Shown here one piece after another: positions 7,326 to 14,713 of a stretch of DNA of 34,602 nucleotides. Origin of the DNA: Gammaproteobacteria bacterium. GTDB taxonomy: Bacteria > Pseudomonadota > Gammaproteobacteria > Pseudomonadales > Azotimanducaceae. Numbering within the stretch: position 1 is the first letter of the stretch; each line of letters starts with the position of its first letter. The DNA is taken from assembly GCA_012961165.1 (NCBI GenBank), contig DTZW01000086.1:3101-37702 (forward strand), given 5' to 3'. A program made the translations under genes and the position numbers. The notes under the pieces were generated by a model. That model saw only the letters and a list, made by a program, of their open reading frames with translations. It was not told the DNA's origin and did no database searches.

Positions 7326-8321
7326 TCAATTACTCCCGCTTCGAAAGGCCGGTAACACTTTGTCACTCAGCAACTGTAAACCCGACTCTGCCGTCAGGCC
7401 ATGGGGGGTACCAAATTCCACCCGGTTGGCGCCTGCCGCAAATAATGCCTCAGTCTGCTCGATAATATCGGTGGGAGTTCCAGCCAGGGTAAAGGCCGCC
7501 AGAATATCGTCTGATATAAATCGGCAAGCCGCCTCATAATCGTAATCCGCCGCCGCAGCTTTGATACCCGCCAGTAACTCTGGGTCTATCGCGAAGGTGG
7601 GATCAAGTTCTGCCACTACCGGCAGGTACAAAGCCACCTCCCGCCGTGCCAGATCACGCGCGGCAGCACCGTCTTCATCCACCACTGTCACAGCACCCAT
7701 TACAATACCGACATCCTCTGTGGCGCCCATATCCCGCAGATGCTGGCGATAATGGGGCACTACCGCCGGGTTGGCCGAGCCCCCCAGCTTGATCTCGTCA
7801 ACCTGCGCATAGCAGGCGGCGATGGTTCTTAAACCCCAGGAGCCGAGCAGCAAGGGTAAGTCAGGCCGCTGAATGTTCCAGCGTAGGCTGTCACCACCGG
7901 CCAGAGGAAAAATGTCCTGTTGCAGCGCCGCAGGGTCACCGCTCAACAGATGACGAATGCAGATAAAAGCTTCGTGCAGTGATTGAATGGTACGCGTGGG
8001 ATAAACGCCGACGTAATCCAACCAACCGCCGCGCGCCAGCCCCAGGTACGCACGCCCGTTACTGGCCTCATCTATCAGCGCCATATTGCCGGCAATATTA
8101 ATCGGATGACAGGTAAAGGGATTCACCGCCGCAACACCTATTTGTGCCCTTGAGGTATGCCGTGCAATTTCCAGCAGAGGCAGCCAGGCCGGCTGATAGA
8201 GCATGTCGTTGTACACCGAGATGCCATCAAAGCCAGCCGCTTCCGCAGCGGCGGCCAGTGGGCCGTAATGAGCAAGCGGCTTGTCGGTCTGAAAGGCGAT
8301 CGATATTGGATTGTCGTGCAT
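7326..8321 (-). CDS. LLM-class flavin-dependent oxidoreductase
   Basis: A 331-residue luciferase-like TIM-barrel protein from ATG 8321, with GAGGAA upstream. The N-terminus (ISIAFQTDKPLAHYGPLAAAAEAAGFDGISVYND) and the segment AQIGVAAVNPFTCHPINIA...LARGGW are typical of the bacterial luciferase / F420-dependent methylene-H4MPT reductase-like group. These enzymes use FMN or F420 to oxidise or reduce small substrates; which cofactor is used here cannot be told from sequence. It ends 2 nt before the TIGR04076 gene and starts 35 nt after the transporter, so it belongs to the same operon and probably processes the pathway substrate or an intermediate. Confidence 0.85.
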   Translation of the reverse strand: MHDNPISIAFQTDKPLAHYGPLAAAAEAAGFDGISVYNDMLYQPAWLPLLEIARHTSRAQIGVAAVNPFTCHPINIAGNMALIDEASNGRAYLGLARGGWLDYVGVYPTRTIQSLHEAFICIRHLLSGDPAALQQDIFPLAGGDSLRWNIQRPDLPLLLGSWGLRTIAACYAQVDEIKLGGSANPAVVPHYRQHLRDMGATEDVGIVMGAVTVVDEDGAAARDLARREVALYLPVVAELDPTFAIDPELLAGIKAAAADYDYEAACRFISDDILAAFTLAGTPTDIIEQTEALFAAGANRVEFGTPHGLTAESGLQLLSDKVLPAFRSGSN

Positions 8322-8356
8322 CCGAAATTCCTCTATTACCGAGACTTTTTCCTGCT

Positions 8357-9688
8357 CTAGCCGGTAATCATCTGCACATAGTCAGGCAGCTTTTCCACTA
8401 CCAACCACACTGACAAAACAAGCCCGGCAAGCAGTACCATATTGCGACCCAGGCTGGCTTTATATTCGCCCATAAGCGCACGTTTGTTCACCAGTATAAG
8501 CACAATGACCAACACCAGCGGAATAACGATGGCGTTAAAACCCATCAGCAGCAGTACCTTGAGCAGCGCCGGAAAACTCCAGAATGGGGCCAATATAGCT
8601 GGCAGCAGAACCCACAGCACCAGCAGGCGCCGAAAACTTTTGTTTTCTTTTACATCACGCCAGTCCAGACCGAGCATGTCCAGGCAGAAGTAGCACATGA
8701 CCTGCACCACCACCACGAAAGTGGTTAGTGCGGCGATCAATAAACCGGCGGTGAAAATAATCGGGCCGAGAAATCCCAGGCCTTCTGGGAAAGCGTTGAC
8801 CAGCACTTTGCCAGCCTCATGCACGGTATCAATAGCGGCGTGATTATCCAGCGGATACAAGGCGTAGCCACCGGCTATAATCACAAAAACCGAATAACCA
8901 CCAAAAACCACGCCCAGATTCAGAACCGACTTGCGTAGCTCGGCCGGCAAATCAGGTTTGCCGCGCAGATTATCGGCGCACATGTAAGGAATGCCCAGCA
9001 GGGCCGCTGGTGCCAGCGCACTGCCGACGATGGCAATAATCGAACCACTACTGCTGCGCATCGCCTGTTGCCCGGGTACCGCCAGATCCTCGGGAATAGA
9101 TGGCGCAAAGCCCGCCACAATGGCACCAATTTCCTGCAAACCGGTCAGGGCAACGATAAAGAAACCAATAAACATCACAATCATAAGCCCGGTCATGACC
9201 CGCTGCATGCGCTGATAGCCACCGGAAGTCAGTAACCAGACAATCGCCCCGCCGGCAGCCACGGACAGGCCGATCTCCCAATAATGATAGCTCGCCGCAT
9301 AGTCAGCAGTGGCCGCGGCCTCGGGTGGATAAAAACCCAGCAGAGACATCAGGGCTGAAGTCAGCACCGACATCTGGCCCATTCCAATCAGCAAATGAAC
9401 CGGCACGTTGATAGCGAAAATCAGCCAGGCCACCGTCGGATGAATATGTTGGCGGATTTGACTGAACATGCCAGTGCGCGGATTAAGTAGCCCCACCCTG
9501 GAGGCGGAATCCACCGACAGCACGAATATTGGCAAGATCAGCGGAATCACCCACAACAGTTCGTAGCGAAACCAGGCGCCTGTGAGAATCAGCGAGGCAG
9601 CCGCGCCGGCTCCCATCGTACCAGCGGCCATAACCGCCGCTGGCCCCAGTAGATTGGAGAACACACGCTGCAATACAGGCACTGCCAT
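8357..9688 (-). CDS. Nramp-like transporter lacking the metal-site motifs
   Basis: A 443-residue membrane protein with about 11 hydrophobic segments. The start LGPAAVMAAGTMGAGAAASL...GAWFRYELLW follows the TM1 layout of Nramp (GPG...; ...YG..LLW), but the canonical D-P-G-N is replaced by G-A-G-A. In TM6 the M-P-H-N equivalent reads A-P-A-A (GSALAPAALLGIP). The residues that coordinate Mn2+/Fe2+ in canonical Nramp are therefore missing, which argues for a different substrate, perhaps an organic solute or another ion. The ATG overlaps the lipoprotein stop (TAATG), so translation is coupled. Family placement is by pattern; the substrate is unknown. Confidence 0.72.
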   Translation of the reverse strand: MAVPVLQRVFSNLLGPAAVMAAGTMGAGAAASLILTGAWFRYELLWVIPLILPIFVLSVDSASRVGLLNPRTGMFSQIRQHIHPTVAWLIFAINVPVHLLIGMGQMSVLTSALMSLLGFYPPEAAATADYAASYHYWEIGLSVAAGGAIVWLLTSGGYQRMQRVMTGLMIVMFIGFFIVALTGLQEIGAIVAGFAPSIPEDLAVPGQQAMRSSSGSIIAIVGSALAPAALLGIPYMCADNLRGKPDLPAELRKSVLNLGVVFGGYSVFVIIAGGYALYPLDNHAAIDTVHEAGKVLVNAFPEGLGFLGPIIFTAGLLIAALTTFVVVVQVMCYFCLDMLGLDWRDVKENKSFRRLLVLWVLLPAILAPFWSFPALLKVLLLMGFNAIVIPLVLVIVLILVNKRALMGEYKASLGRNMVLLAGLVLSVWLVVEKLPDYVQMITG

Positions 9689-10590
9689 TACAGCACTGCC
9701 TGGCCGGCATCAGACTTCTTGCGAATGCTATGGCAGGCGGTGCCGGGTTCTGCCTTGCCAGTGGTACGAATATCCAGGAATGTGGAAGTGGCATAGGTAG
9801 CGAACGCCGGCACATGATGTTCCAGCGTGGTATCCAGTACCGCGTGCTCTACTGATAGCTGGTAAACGTTCTCTGGCAGTAGTCGCAAGGCGTCAATGAC
9901 AAAGGACTCGTCGGTGTAAGTCAGGTAAGGGGTATTCTCAAATGGACGACCACTGTGGGCGCGCCGCACGCCATCGCAGTCACCCATAATGACGAACAGT
10001 AAATCATCAACAATACCCAGCGGGTCGGCATCACCGGCGCTGAATTCACTCCAGGTCACCCGTAAATCCTGTTGCGGATCGATGTTATCCGACGCTACCG
10101 ATTTGCCATTCTGGCTTAGATAGATCTGCGGGGCTTTGGGTATACCTGAGCCGGAGGCATTGGGATTACCCAGAGTCACGACCTGGCTGACGGCGCCGAT
10201 ACTGGGCGAGTCATAGCGAAAAATGTAATCGCCGTCGGGGTAGGCAGTCTCCAACTCGGCCTCGGATTTGTAACGGCCGCCGTGCATCTCCAGTGCATAA
10301 CCACTGTCGGAGAAGGGTATGCGCACGCCCTGACTCAAAGGAGTTTCCAGACTGGAATCTTGCGCTTCACCGTCAGATTGTAAAAAAATCTCTGCGAAGA
10401 AATGGAAGTTGAGCACCGAGACTTCCCCACTGTGGCTTTGCCGGTGATTGCTGGTTTTGCCAGCGACGATAAAGGTGATGTCAGTTTGCTCGGTCGGCGG
10501 CGACATCGCGACATCTATGACAGCCTGCTGCGGGCTATCGCACGCGGTCAGGCACAGCGCCAACACCACCATCAAATATTTACCCGGCAT
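9688..10590 (-). CDS. Lipoprotein, family A (paralogue at 31412)
   Basis: A 300-residue lipoprotein from ATG 10590, preceded by GGGAGTGGGAG; a GTG at 10608 was rejected because it would extend the signal peptide. The signal peptide ends in the lipobox L-T-A-C with Cys17. I do not recognise a named family. The protein is clearly related to the product of 31412-32281. Shared blocks are LNFHFFAEIF (60-69), IYLSQNGKSVASDNIDPQQ (156-174), TWSEF (179-183), DPLGIVDDLLFVIM (189-202), DC-x-G-x-R-x2-H-x-G-x-PF (204-217) and FATYATSTFLD near the C-terminus. The predicted fold is beta-rich. It overlaps the dehalogenase gene upstream by 11 bp and the transporter downstream by 1 bp, so it is an integral part of this operon, acting in the periplasm or on the outer membrane. 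Confidence 0.8.
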   Translation of the reverse strand: MPGKYLMVVLALCLTACDSPQQAVIDVAMSPPTEQTDITFIVAGKTSNHRQSHSGEVSVLNFHFFAEIFLQSDGEAQDSSLETPLSQGVRIPFSDSGYALEMHGGRYKSEAELETAYPDGDYIFRYDSPSIGAVSQVVTLGNPNASGSGIPKAPQIYLSQNGKSVASDNIDPQQDLRVTWSEFSAGDADPLGIVDDLLFVIMGDCDGVRRAHSGRPFENTPYLTYTDESFVIDALRLLPENVYQLSVEHAVLDTTLEHHVPAFATYATSTFLDIRTTGKAEPGTACHSIRKKSDAGQAVL

Positions 10591-11791
10591 CTCCCACTCC
10601 CTGTTCACGAACGCTCGCCCCGCCCCACCACCAGGAAGATTTATGCCTACCCCGGTCGTTCATTTTGTCATCCAGCCATAGCGCCAGTTTGCGCAGGGGC
10701 GTGCCAGCCAGTTTTTTCCACCAGCGGTTATACCATTTAGTGTAGTCGCGGTTATAGGGACACACCCTTATACATATCGAACAATCGGTATTCTGATTGG
10801 CCCAGAATTTAAAACACTTTTCCGCATCTACCGTCCACTTGGATACTCCGATCAGGTTGGAGCGGTTGTGAACAGTCGTCGATGGCTCCTCGAACGGGAT
10901 CGCCTTGGGCGGGCAACCGCTGGCACAGCGATCGCAAATATCGCAGAAGGCTTTTACCCCGAATTTCTTAGGCAGGCTATGCACCAGCGGTAAATCGGTA
11001 AAGATACGCCCCAGACGCAAGCGCGGCCCATATTCTTCAGTAATCAACAGACTGTGGCGCCCTACTTCGCCAAACCCGGCCTGTACCGCCAGTGGAATCG
11101 CCAGCGATGAATCATTCATAGTGGCGTAGGCCCGATAGCCGAGGTTGCGAATGTACTGGGCCAGCGTTAACAGGGTTAGTGCGTCATAGGAATAGCCCAG
11201 CCCGGTGGCGCTGCCTGCCAGTGCTGAGGGCACGGTCTTGGTCAAATCCACATCCATCGATTCGCCAACCACAATGACGGTAGGCAGGTCCTGGGGTATA
11301 TCCAACGGCTTGCTGTTGAGCACGCTCTCATCAAAGATTGCGCTGTACATCCAGCGTTCATCGTACCCGCACACGCCAAACAAATCCGCACCGCACAAGC
11401 CGGCAACCTTGCGCACATCTGCGGTCGCCTGCTCAACACTGTCGAAAGCAAAGGGCTCTGGCCAGCCTTCGTCATGGCTAGTGAAGTGGTCAAAGAAACC
11501 CTCCTTGCGGCCAGTCTCCTGGCGGTTAATATCGCGCAGTACATTGGTAACGTGCCAGGCAGCATTGCGCAGGGCGTAGTCGCGCTGGCTAAAGCCATCG
11601 CTCTTGCGTGAGCGCGCGTCGGGCATGAAGTAACCCTGGAAGAAGCTCGTGGCCTTGGCAGACATTACCTCGGGGTCCCATTGCGAACGACAGTAGATAT
11701 CGTTGCGCTGGTCAAACTTCTCAAAGTTCTCCAGCACATCAAAACCGGTCAATTCATCTATGGGCCGTTTGTTGTTATTTTCCTGCTTCAT
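10580..11791 (-). CDS. Reductive dehalogenase-like corrinoid/4Fe-4S protein, cytosolic
   Basis: A 403-residue protein from ATG 11791. The C-terminal third has the two iron-sulfur signatures of reductive dehalogenases: C-x2-C-x2-C-x3-C-P (FCDICDRCASGCPPKAIP) and C-x10-C-x2-C-x3-C-P (KCFKFWANQNTDCSICIRVC). Ahead of them is the RdhA/QueG corrinoid-fold segment AGFGEVGRHSLLITEEYGPR followed by FTDLPL. The KCFKFW...TDCSIC spacing favours RdhA over epoxyqueuosine reductase (QueG). There is no twin-arginine signal, so it should be cytosolic like catabolic oxygen-tolerant enzymes, yet it lacks the fused ferredoxin/flavin reductase domains those carry and would need a separate electron donor. Its likely role is reductive removal of halogen from an aromatic compound. 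First gene of its operon, divergent from the MarR gene. A corrinoid oxidoreductase without dehalogenase activity remains possible. Confidence 0.82.
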   Translation of the reverse strand: MKQENNNKRPIDELTGFDVLENFEKFDQRNDIYCRSQWDPEVMSAKATSFFQGYFMPDARSRKSDGFSQRDYALRNAAWHVTNVLRDINRQETGRKEGFFDHFTSHDEGWPEPFAFDSVEQATADVRKVAGLCGADLFGVCGYDERWMYSAIFDESVLNSKPLDIPQDLPTVIVVGESMDVDLTKTVPSALAGSATGLGYSYDALTLLTLAQYIRNLGYRAYATMNDSSLAIPLAVQAGFGEVGRHSLLITEEYGPRLRLGRIFTDLPLVHSLPKKFGVKAFCDICDRCASGCPPKAIPFEEPSTTVHNRSNLIGVSKWTVDAEKCFKFWANQNTDCSICIRVCPYNRDYTKWYNRWWKKLAGTPLRKLALWLDDKMNDRGRHKSSWWWGGASVREQGVGDAG

Positions 11792-11875
11792 TGCACCCTA
11801 TCCTATAGCCAACCCGCCAGGGTTAATACTGCTGGCCGGCAACGTCTGGTTGCCCCATCTGAGGAGTTGTAGTAG

Positions 11876-11896
11876 GATATCCAATTGTTGGATATC
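11876..11896. promoter_or_regulatory. Perfect 21-bp palindromic operator, probable MarR site
   Basis: GATATCCAA (11876-11884), a 3-nt spacer TTG, and TTGGATATC (11888-11896) form a perfect inverted repeat in the 131-bp region between the divergent dehalogenase-like and MarR genes. Size and symmetry fit a MarR dimer site. On the minus strand a TTGATA (11898-11893) and a TACTAC (11874-11869) bracket it with 18-nt spacing, so a bound repressor would cover the promoter; those promoter boxes are tentative. Confidence 0.65.
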
Positions 11897-11922
11897 AAAC
11901 ATTATTTTTCAACGCAGGGAAA

Positions 11923-12378
11923 ATGAACAAAGTACTAGACGAATTTGGCCTCGACCTCGGTAACCTGCCCGATATGGTCGGTGTAGAGCTGCGCATGGGC
12001 CAAATTCTCGCTGAACGCGCTTTTGGTGAAGTCAGCAACACCCAGGTATCACCGGGCCTGTTTATGATACTGGCACTGGTGAGGAATAATCCCGGACAGA
12101 AGCAAACTACACTGGCCGGCTCGGTCAAGCTGGACCGCTCTACCATGGTCCCGATTATGGATCACTGTGAGCGCCAGGGTTGGGTGGAACGCAGACCCTA
12201 CGCCGGCGACCGCCGTGCCCACGCCATATTTATCACCCGCAAAGGCCAGCAGCTGGTTCAAAAGCTGGAACAGGATGTACTGCTTCTGGAGCAGAAAATC
12301 GCCGCCAGAATGGGGCAATCAGAGCGCGACCATTTACTGCGCCTGCTGAAGAAATTTCACACAGCAGTCACCGACTAG
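11923..12378 (+). CDS. MarR-family transcriptional regulator
   Basis: A 151-residue winged-helix protein from ATG 11923 (CAGGGAAA upstream). The MarR fold is plain: an N-terminal helical dimer region, the helix-turn-helix (GQKQTTLAGSVKLDRSTMVPIMDHCERQG, residues about 58-86), the wing with VERRPYAGDRRAHAIFITRKG (about 88-108) including the conserved D-R-R, and a C-terminal dimerisation helix. It is the first gene of the plus-strand operon and divergent from the dehalogenase-like operon. With the palindrome at 11876-11896 it probably represses both arms and is released by the pathway substrate or a product. Confidence 0.92.
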   Translation: MNKVLDEFGLDLGNLPDMVGVELRMGQILAERAFGEVSNTQVSPGLFMILALVRNNPGQKQTTLAGSVKLDRSTMVPIMDHCERQGWVERRPYAGDRRAHAIFITRKGQQLVQKLEQDVLLLEQKIAARMGQSERDHLLRLLKKFHTAVTD

Positions 12379-12397
12379 ACGGCAGGGAGATACCACT

Positions 12398-13585
12398 ATG
12401 AATACTTTCGTCAATGCCTTCGACCAGTGGATTCGGGGCGCCTTCGTAGAGATGAACACCGAACTGGAAGAAACCTATTTCGCCCAGCAGGACAAGTCTG
12501 CGGTAGAGGACGTGGGTACGGCTACCAAAAACCAGCTGGTGGAAGAGGGTCGGGGCTTTATCGCAGACCTGCTAAATGAGGGCAACACCGACGAAGGTTT
12601 CGACCAGGCCTTTGATCTACTCGGTAATGTCGGCCTGTACATGGCCGCCTGCCGCCGCCACGACATTACCGAACCGTCCCGGGAGACCAGCTCACCTCTG
12701 ACGGAAGCCTCCGGTCTGGCCATGCACCTGGGCTCATCCCTGAACGTTACGCCGCGCTTTGCCACCAGCCACCTGACCACACACAACTCGTCGCTGAACG
12801 GCCATTACAAGAGCTTCACCTCGCTGCCAGACGAATACCTGTTTATCGAGTACAACACCCGTGGTGTCTTCGCCTTCAAGCGCGCCGCCGATGCACTGGT
12901 ACGTATACTGCCTTTGGGTATATCTCACCCGGTTAGCTACCACCTGCTAATGGACGTGAAGCTGGCGTTGCAGGACGTGGTAAAGATTAACGAGCAATTG
13001 TTTGAGCACCTGGTTATCCAGCGCTTCTTTTACTGCGTACGCCCCTATTACAAACCCTACCGGGTCGGGCAACACGAGTACCGCGGTGCCAATGCCGGCG
13101 ATTTCGCGGGTATCAATGAACTGGATATCCTGCTGGGCCTGTGCAGCGCCAACAACACCTCCTACTCTCAGCTACTGGTAGACAAGCTTCTGTACATGAT
13201 GCCTTATGACCAGCAGCGACTGCGTGAAGTTATGCGCCAGACCAGTTTACTGGACAGCTTCCTGGCAGCCAGCAACAACCAGGCCGACCAGGATTGGTAC
13301 CAGCGCAATACAGCCCTGTTTCTGGAAGTCTGCGAGGCGCATGGTGAAACCGCGGCGCAGCATCACAATCAGCTAGTTGGTAAGTTTATCGAGCGGCCGT
13401 CAACCGCATTACCTGAGCAGCGCCTGAAAAACATCACCGCCAGCGGTCCGCCTTTACCGGTGCTAATGAGCGCTTTGGAAAAACTGCGTGACCTGCGCAC
13501 GGCAGCGCAACCCGATGCCGCCCGCCGCGACGACATTCCATCGCGCTACGCAGACTACGATCGACTGCGCGCCAGTCTCCGGTAG
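12398..13585 (+). CDS. PrnB-like protein, indoleamine 2,3-dioxygenase superfamily (DUF1864 type)
   Basis: A 395-residue protein from ATG 12398, with GGGAG upstream and a 19-nt gap after the MarR gene. Several blocks align with monodechloroaminopyrrolnitrin synthase PrnB, a haem enzyme that rearranges 7-chlorotryptophan: GNVGLYMAACRRHDITEP (PrnB: RDIGFFLGSLKRHGHEP), FTSLPDEYLFIEY (YTGLPDEAHLLES) and RPYYKPYRVGQHEYRG (RPFYEPIRVGGQSYLG). The PrnB haem-ligand region ...APHLKLAERAY appears to match AAQHHNQLVGKFI, so His322 or His323 is the candidate proximal ligand. It would act in the cytosol on an indole-containing amino acid. Other pyrrolnitrin genes (PrnA, PrnC, PrnD) are absent, so a catabolic role with the next gene is more likely. 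The alignment is from memory of PrnB, not computed. Confidence 0.75.
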   Translation: MNTFVNAFDQWIRGAFVEMNTELEETYFAQQDKSAVEDVGTATKNQLVEEGRGFIADLLNEGNTDEGFDQAFDLLGNVGLYMAACRRHDITEPSRETSSPLTEASGLAMHLGSSLNVTPRFATSHLTTHNSSLNGHYKSFTSLPDEYLFIEYNTRGVFAFKRAADALVRILPLGISHPVSYHLLMDVKLALQDVVKINEQLFEHLVIQRFFYCVRPYYKPYRVGQHEYRGANAGDFAGINELDILLGLCSANNTSYSQLLVDKLLYMMPYDQQRLREVMRQTSLLDSFLAASNNQADQDWYQRNTALFLEVCEAHGETAAQHHNQLVGKFIERPSTALPEQRLKNITASGPPLPVLMSALEKLRDLRTAAQPDAARRDDIPSRYADYDRLRASLR

Positions 13586-13591
13586 TACACG

Positions 13592-14713
13592 ATGCATGCC
13601 GACAAATTCAGCACATTAGAGGAAGGCATTTACCTGCTTAATCATTCGGTGGGCCGGCCTCCCGTTTCTGCCTACCAGCAGGTGCAGGCAGGGTTTATCG
13701 AACCCTGGCAAACTCTGACTAACGACCTGTGGTCGCGCTGGATTGAAGAGATCGACGAATTTCGTAAAGCCACTGCGTTGCTGCTGAATGCATCGTGGCA
13801 GGATATATGCCCACAAACCAATCTCTCCGGCGCGCTCAGCAAATTATTACCGGCCCTGCCCCACACCCCTGGCCGCAACGTTATTGTCTACAACGAACAG
13901 GACTTCCCCTCCATGGGCTTCGTCTTGAACCAGGCCCAGCGCGCTGGCTTTCAACTGCGCTGCATCCCCACTGACAGTGACCCACTGGACCTGCAGGTAT
14001 GGGACGATCGATTCGATAGCAGTTGCGCCTGCGTCCTCGTCACCCATGTTCAATCCAATACCAGTGTGCAGGTCGACGTCGCTGGCATCTGTGCACTGGC
14101 AAAAAAATCCGGCGTGATACCCATTGTTGATATTGCCCAGTCGGTAGGCGTAACTGAAATAGACCTGAGCCAATGGGATGCAGATTTTGTTCTCGGCTCC
14201 TGCGTAAAGTGGTTATGTGGTGGTCCCGGCGCCGCTTTTTTGTGGGCCAACCCGGATATCATCGAGCAATGCCAGCCCACCGATGTGGGCTGGTTCTCAC
14301 ACGCCGACCCCTTCGAGTTCGATATTCACGATTTTCGCTACGCCAAGGGTGTGCTGCGATTCTGGGGTGGCACTCCCTCGGTCATACCCTACGTTGTTGC
14401 CGCTAACAGTATTAAGCTGATAGCGAAAATCGGGGTTGATCAGGTGCGCCGGCACAATCTGGCATTAAACCAAAGGTTGCTCGACAGCTTGCCTGAGCAG
14501 GTAGCAATCTGCCCCGTCTTACCTGAGCTGCGCGGCGGCACCGCGGTATTGAACTTTGGCCAGCAGCAGTCCACAGTAGAGCAAAACCTGCTCGACGCCG
14601 GCGTGCACTTTGATTCACGCCCGACTGGCCTGCGCCTGTCGCCCCATATTTACAATAACAATGCAGAAATAGATGTCGTTACGGAAACCATTCTAGGGTG
14701 CCTCAAGCACTAG
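13592..14713 (+). CDS. Kynureninase-like PLP enzyme (aminotransferase class V fold)
   Basis: A 373-residue fold-type I PLP protein, 6 nt after the PrnB-like gene. The start YLLNHSVGRPP resembles the kynureninase YLDGNSLGPLP strand, and VLGSCVKWLCGGPGAAFLW carries the Schiff-base Lys at residue 206 in the same context as kynureninase S-x-K-[YW]-L-x-GGPG. VDIAQSVG provides the PLP-ring Asp, and RLSPHIYNN matches the C-terminal R-x-[SA]-P-x-x-Y-N. Kynureninase cleaves kynurenine to anthranilate and alanine; next to an IDO-superfamily gene this suggests side-chain cleavage of a ring-opened indole. It is shorter than typical bacterial kynureninase (about 415 residues), so a related beta-lyase or cysteine-desulfurase-like activity is also possible. 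Confidence 0.78.
   Translation: MHADKFSTLEEGIYLLNHSVGRPPVSAYQQVQAGFIEPWQTLTNDLWSRWIEEIDEFRKATALLLNASWQDICPQTNLSGALSKLLPALPHTPGRNVIVYNEQDFPSMGFVLNQAQRAGFQLRCIPTDSDPLDLQVWDDRFDSSCACVLVTHVQSNTSVQVDVAGICALAKKSGVIPIVDIAQSVGVTEIDLSQWDADFVLGSCVKWLCGGPGAAFLWANPDIIEQCQPTDVGWFSHADPFEFDIHDFRYAKGVLRFWGGTPSVIPYVVAANSIKLIAKIGVDQVRRHNLALNQRLLDSLPEQVAICPVLPELRGGTAVLNFGQQQSTVEQNLLDAGVHFDSRPTGLRLSPHIYNNNAEIDVVTETILGCLKH

Noticed and set aside
10580-11791. Epoxyqueuosine reductase QueG
   Set aside because: The KCFKFW...TDCSICIRVCP spacing and the operon context fit reductive dehalogenases better, and no tRNA-modification genes are nearby.
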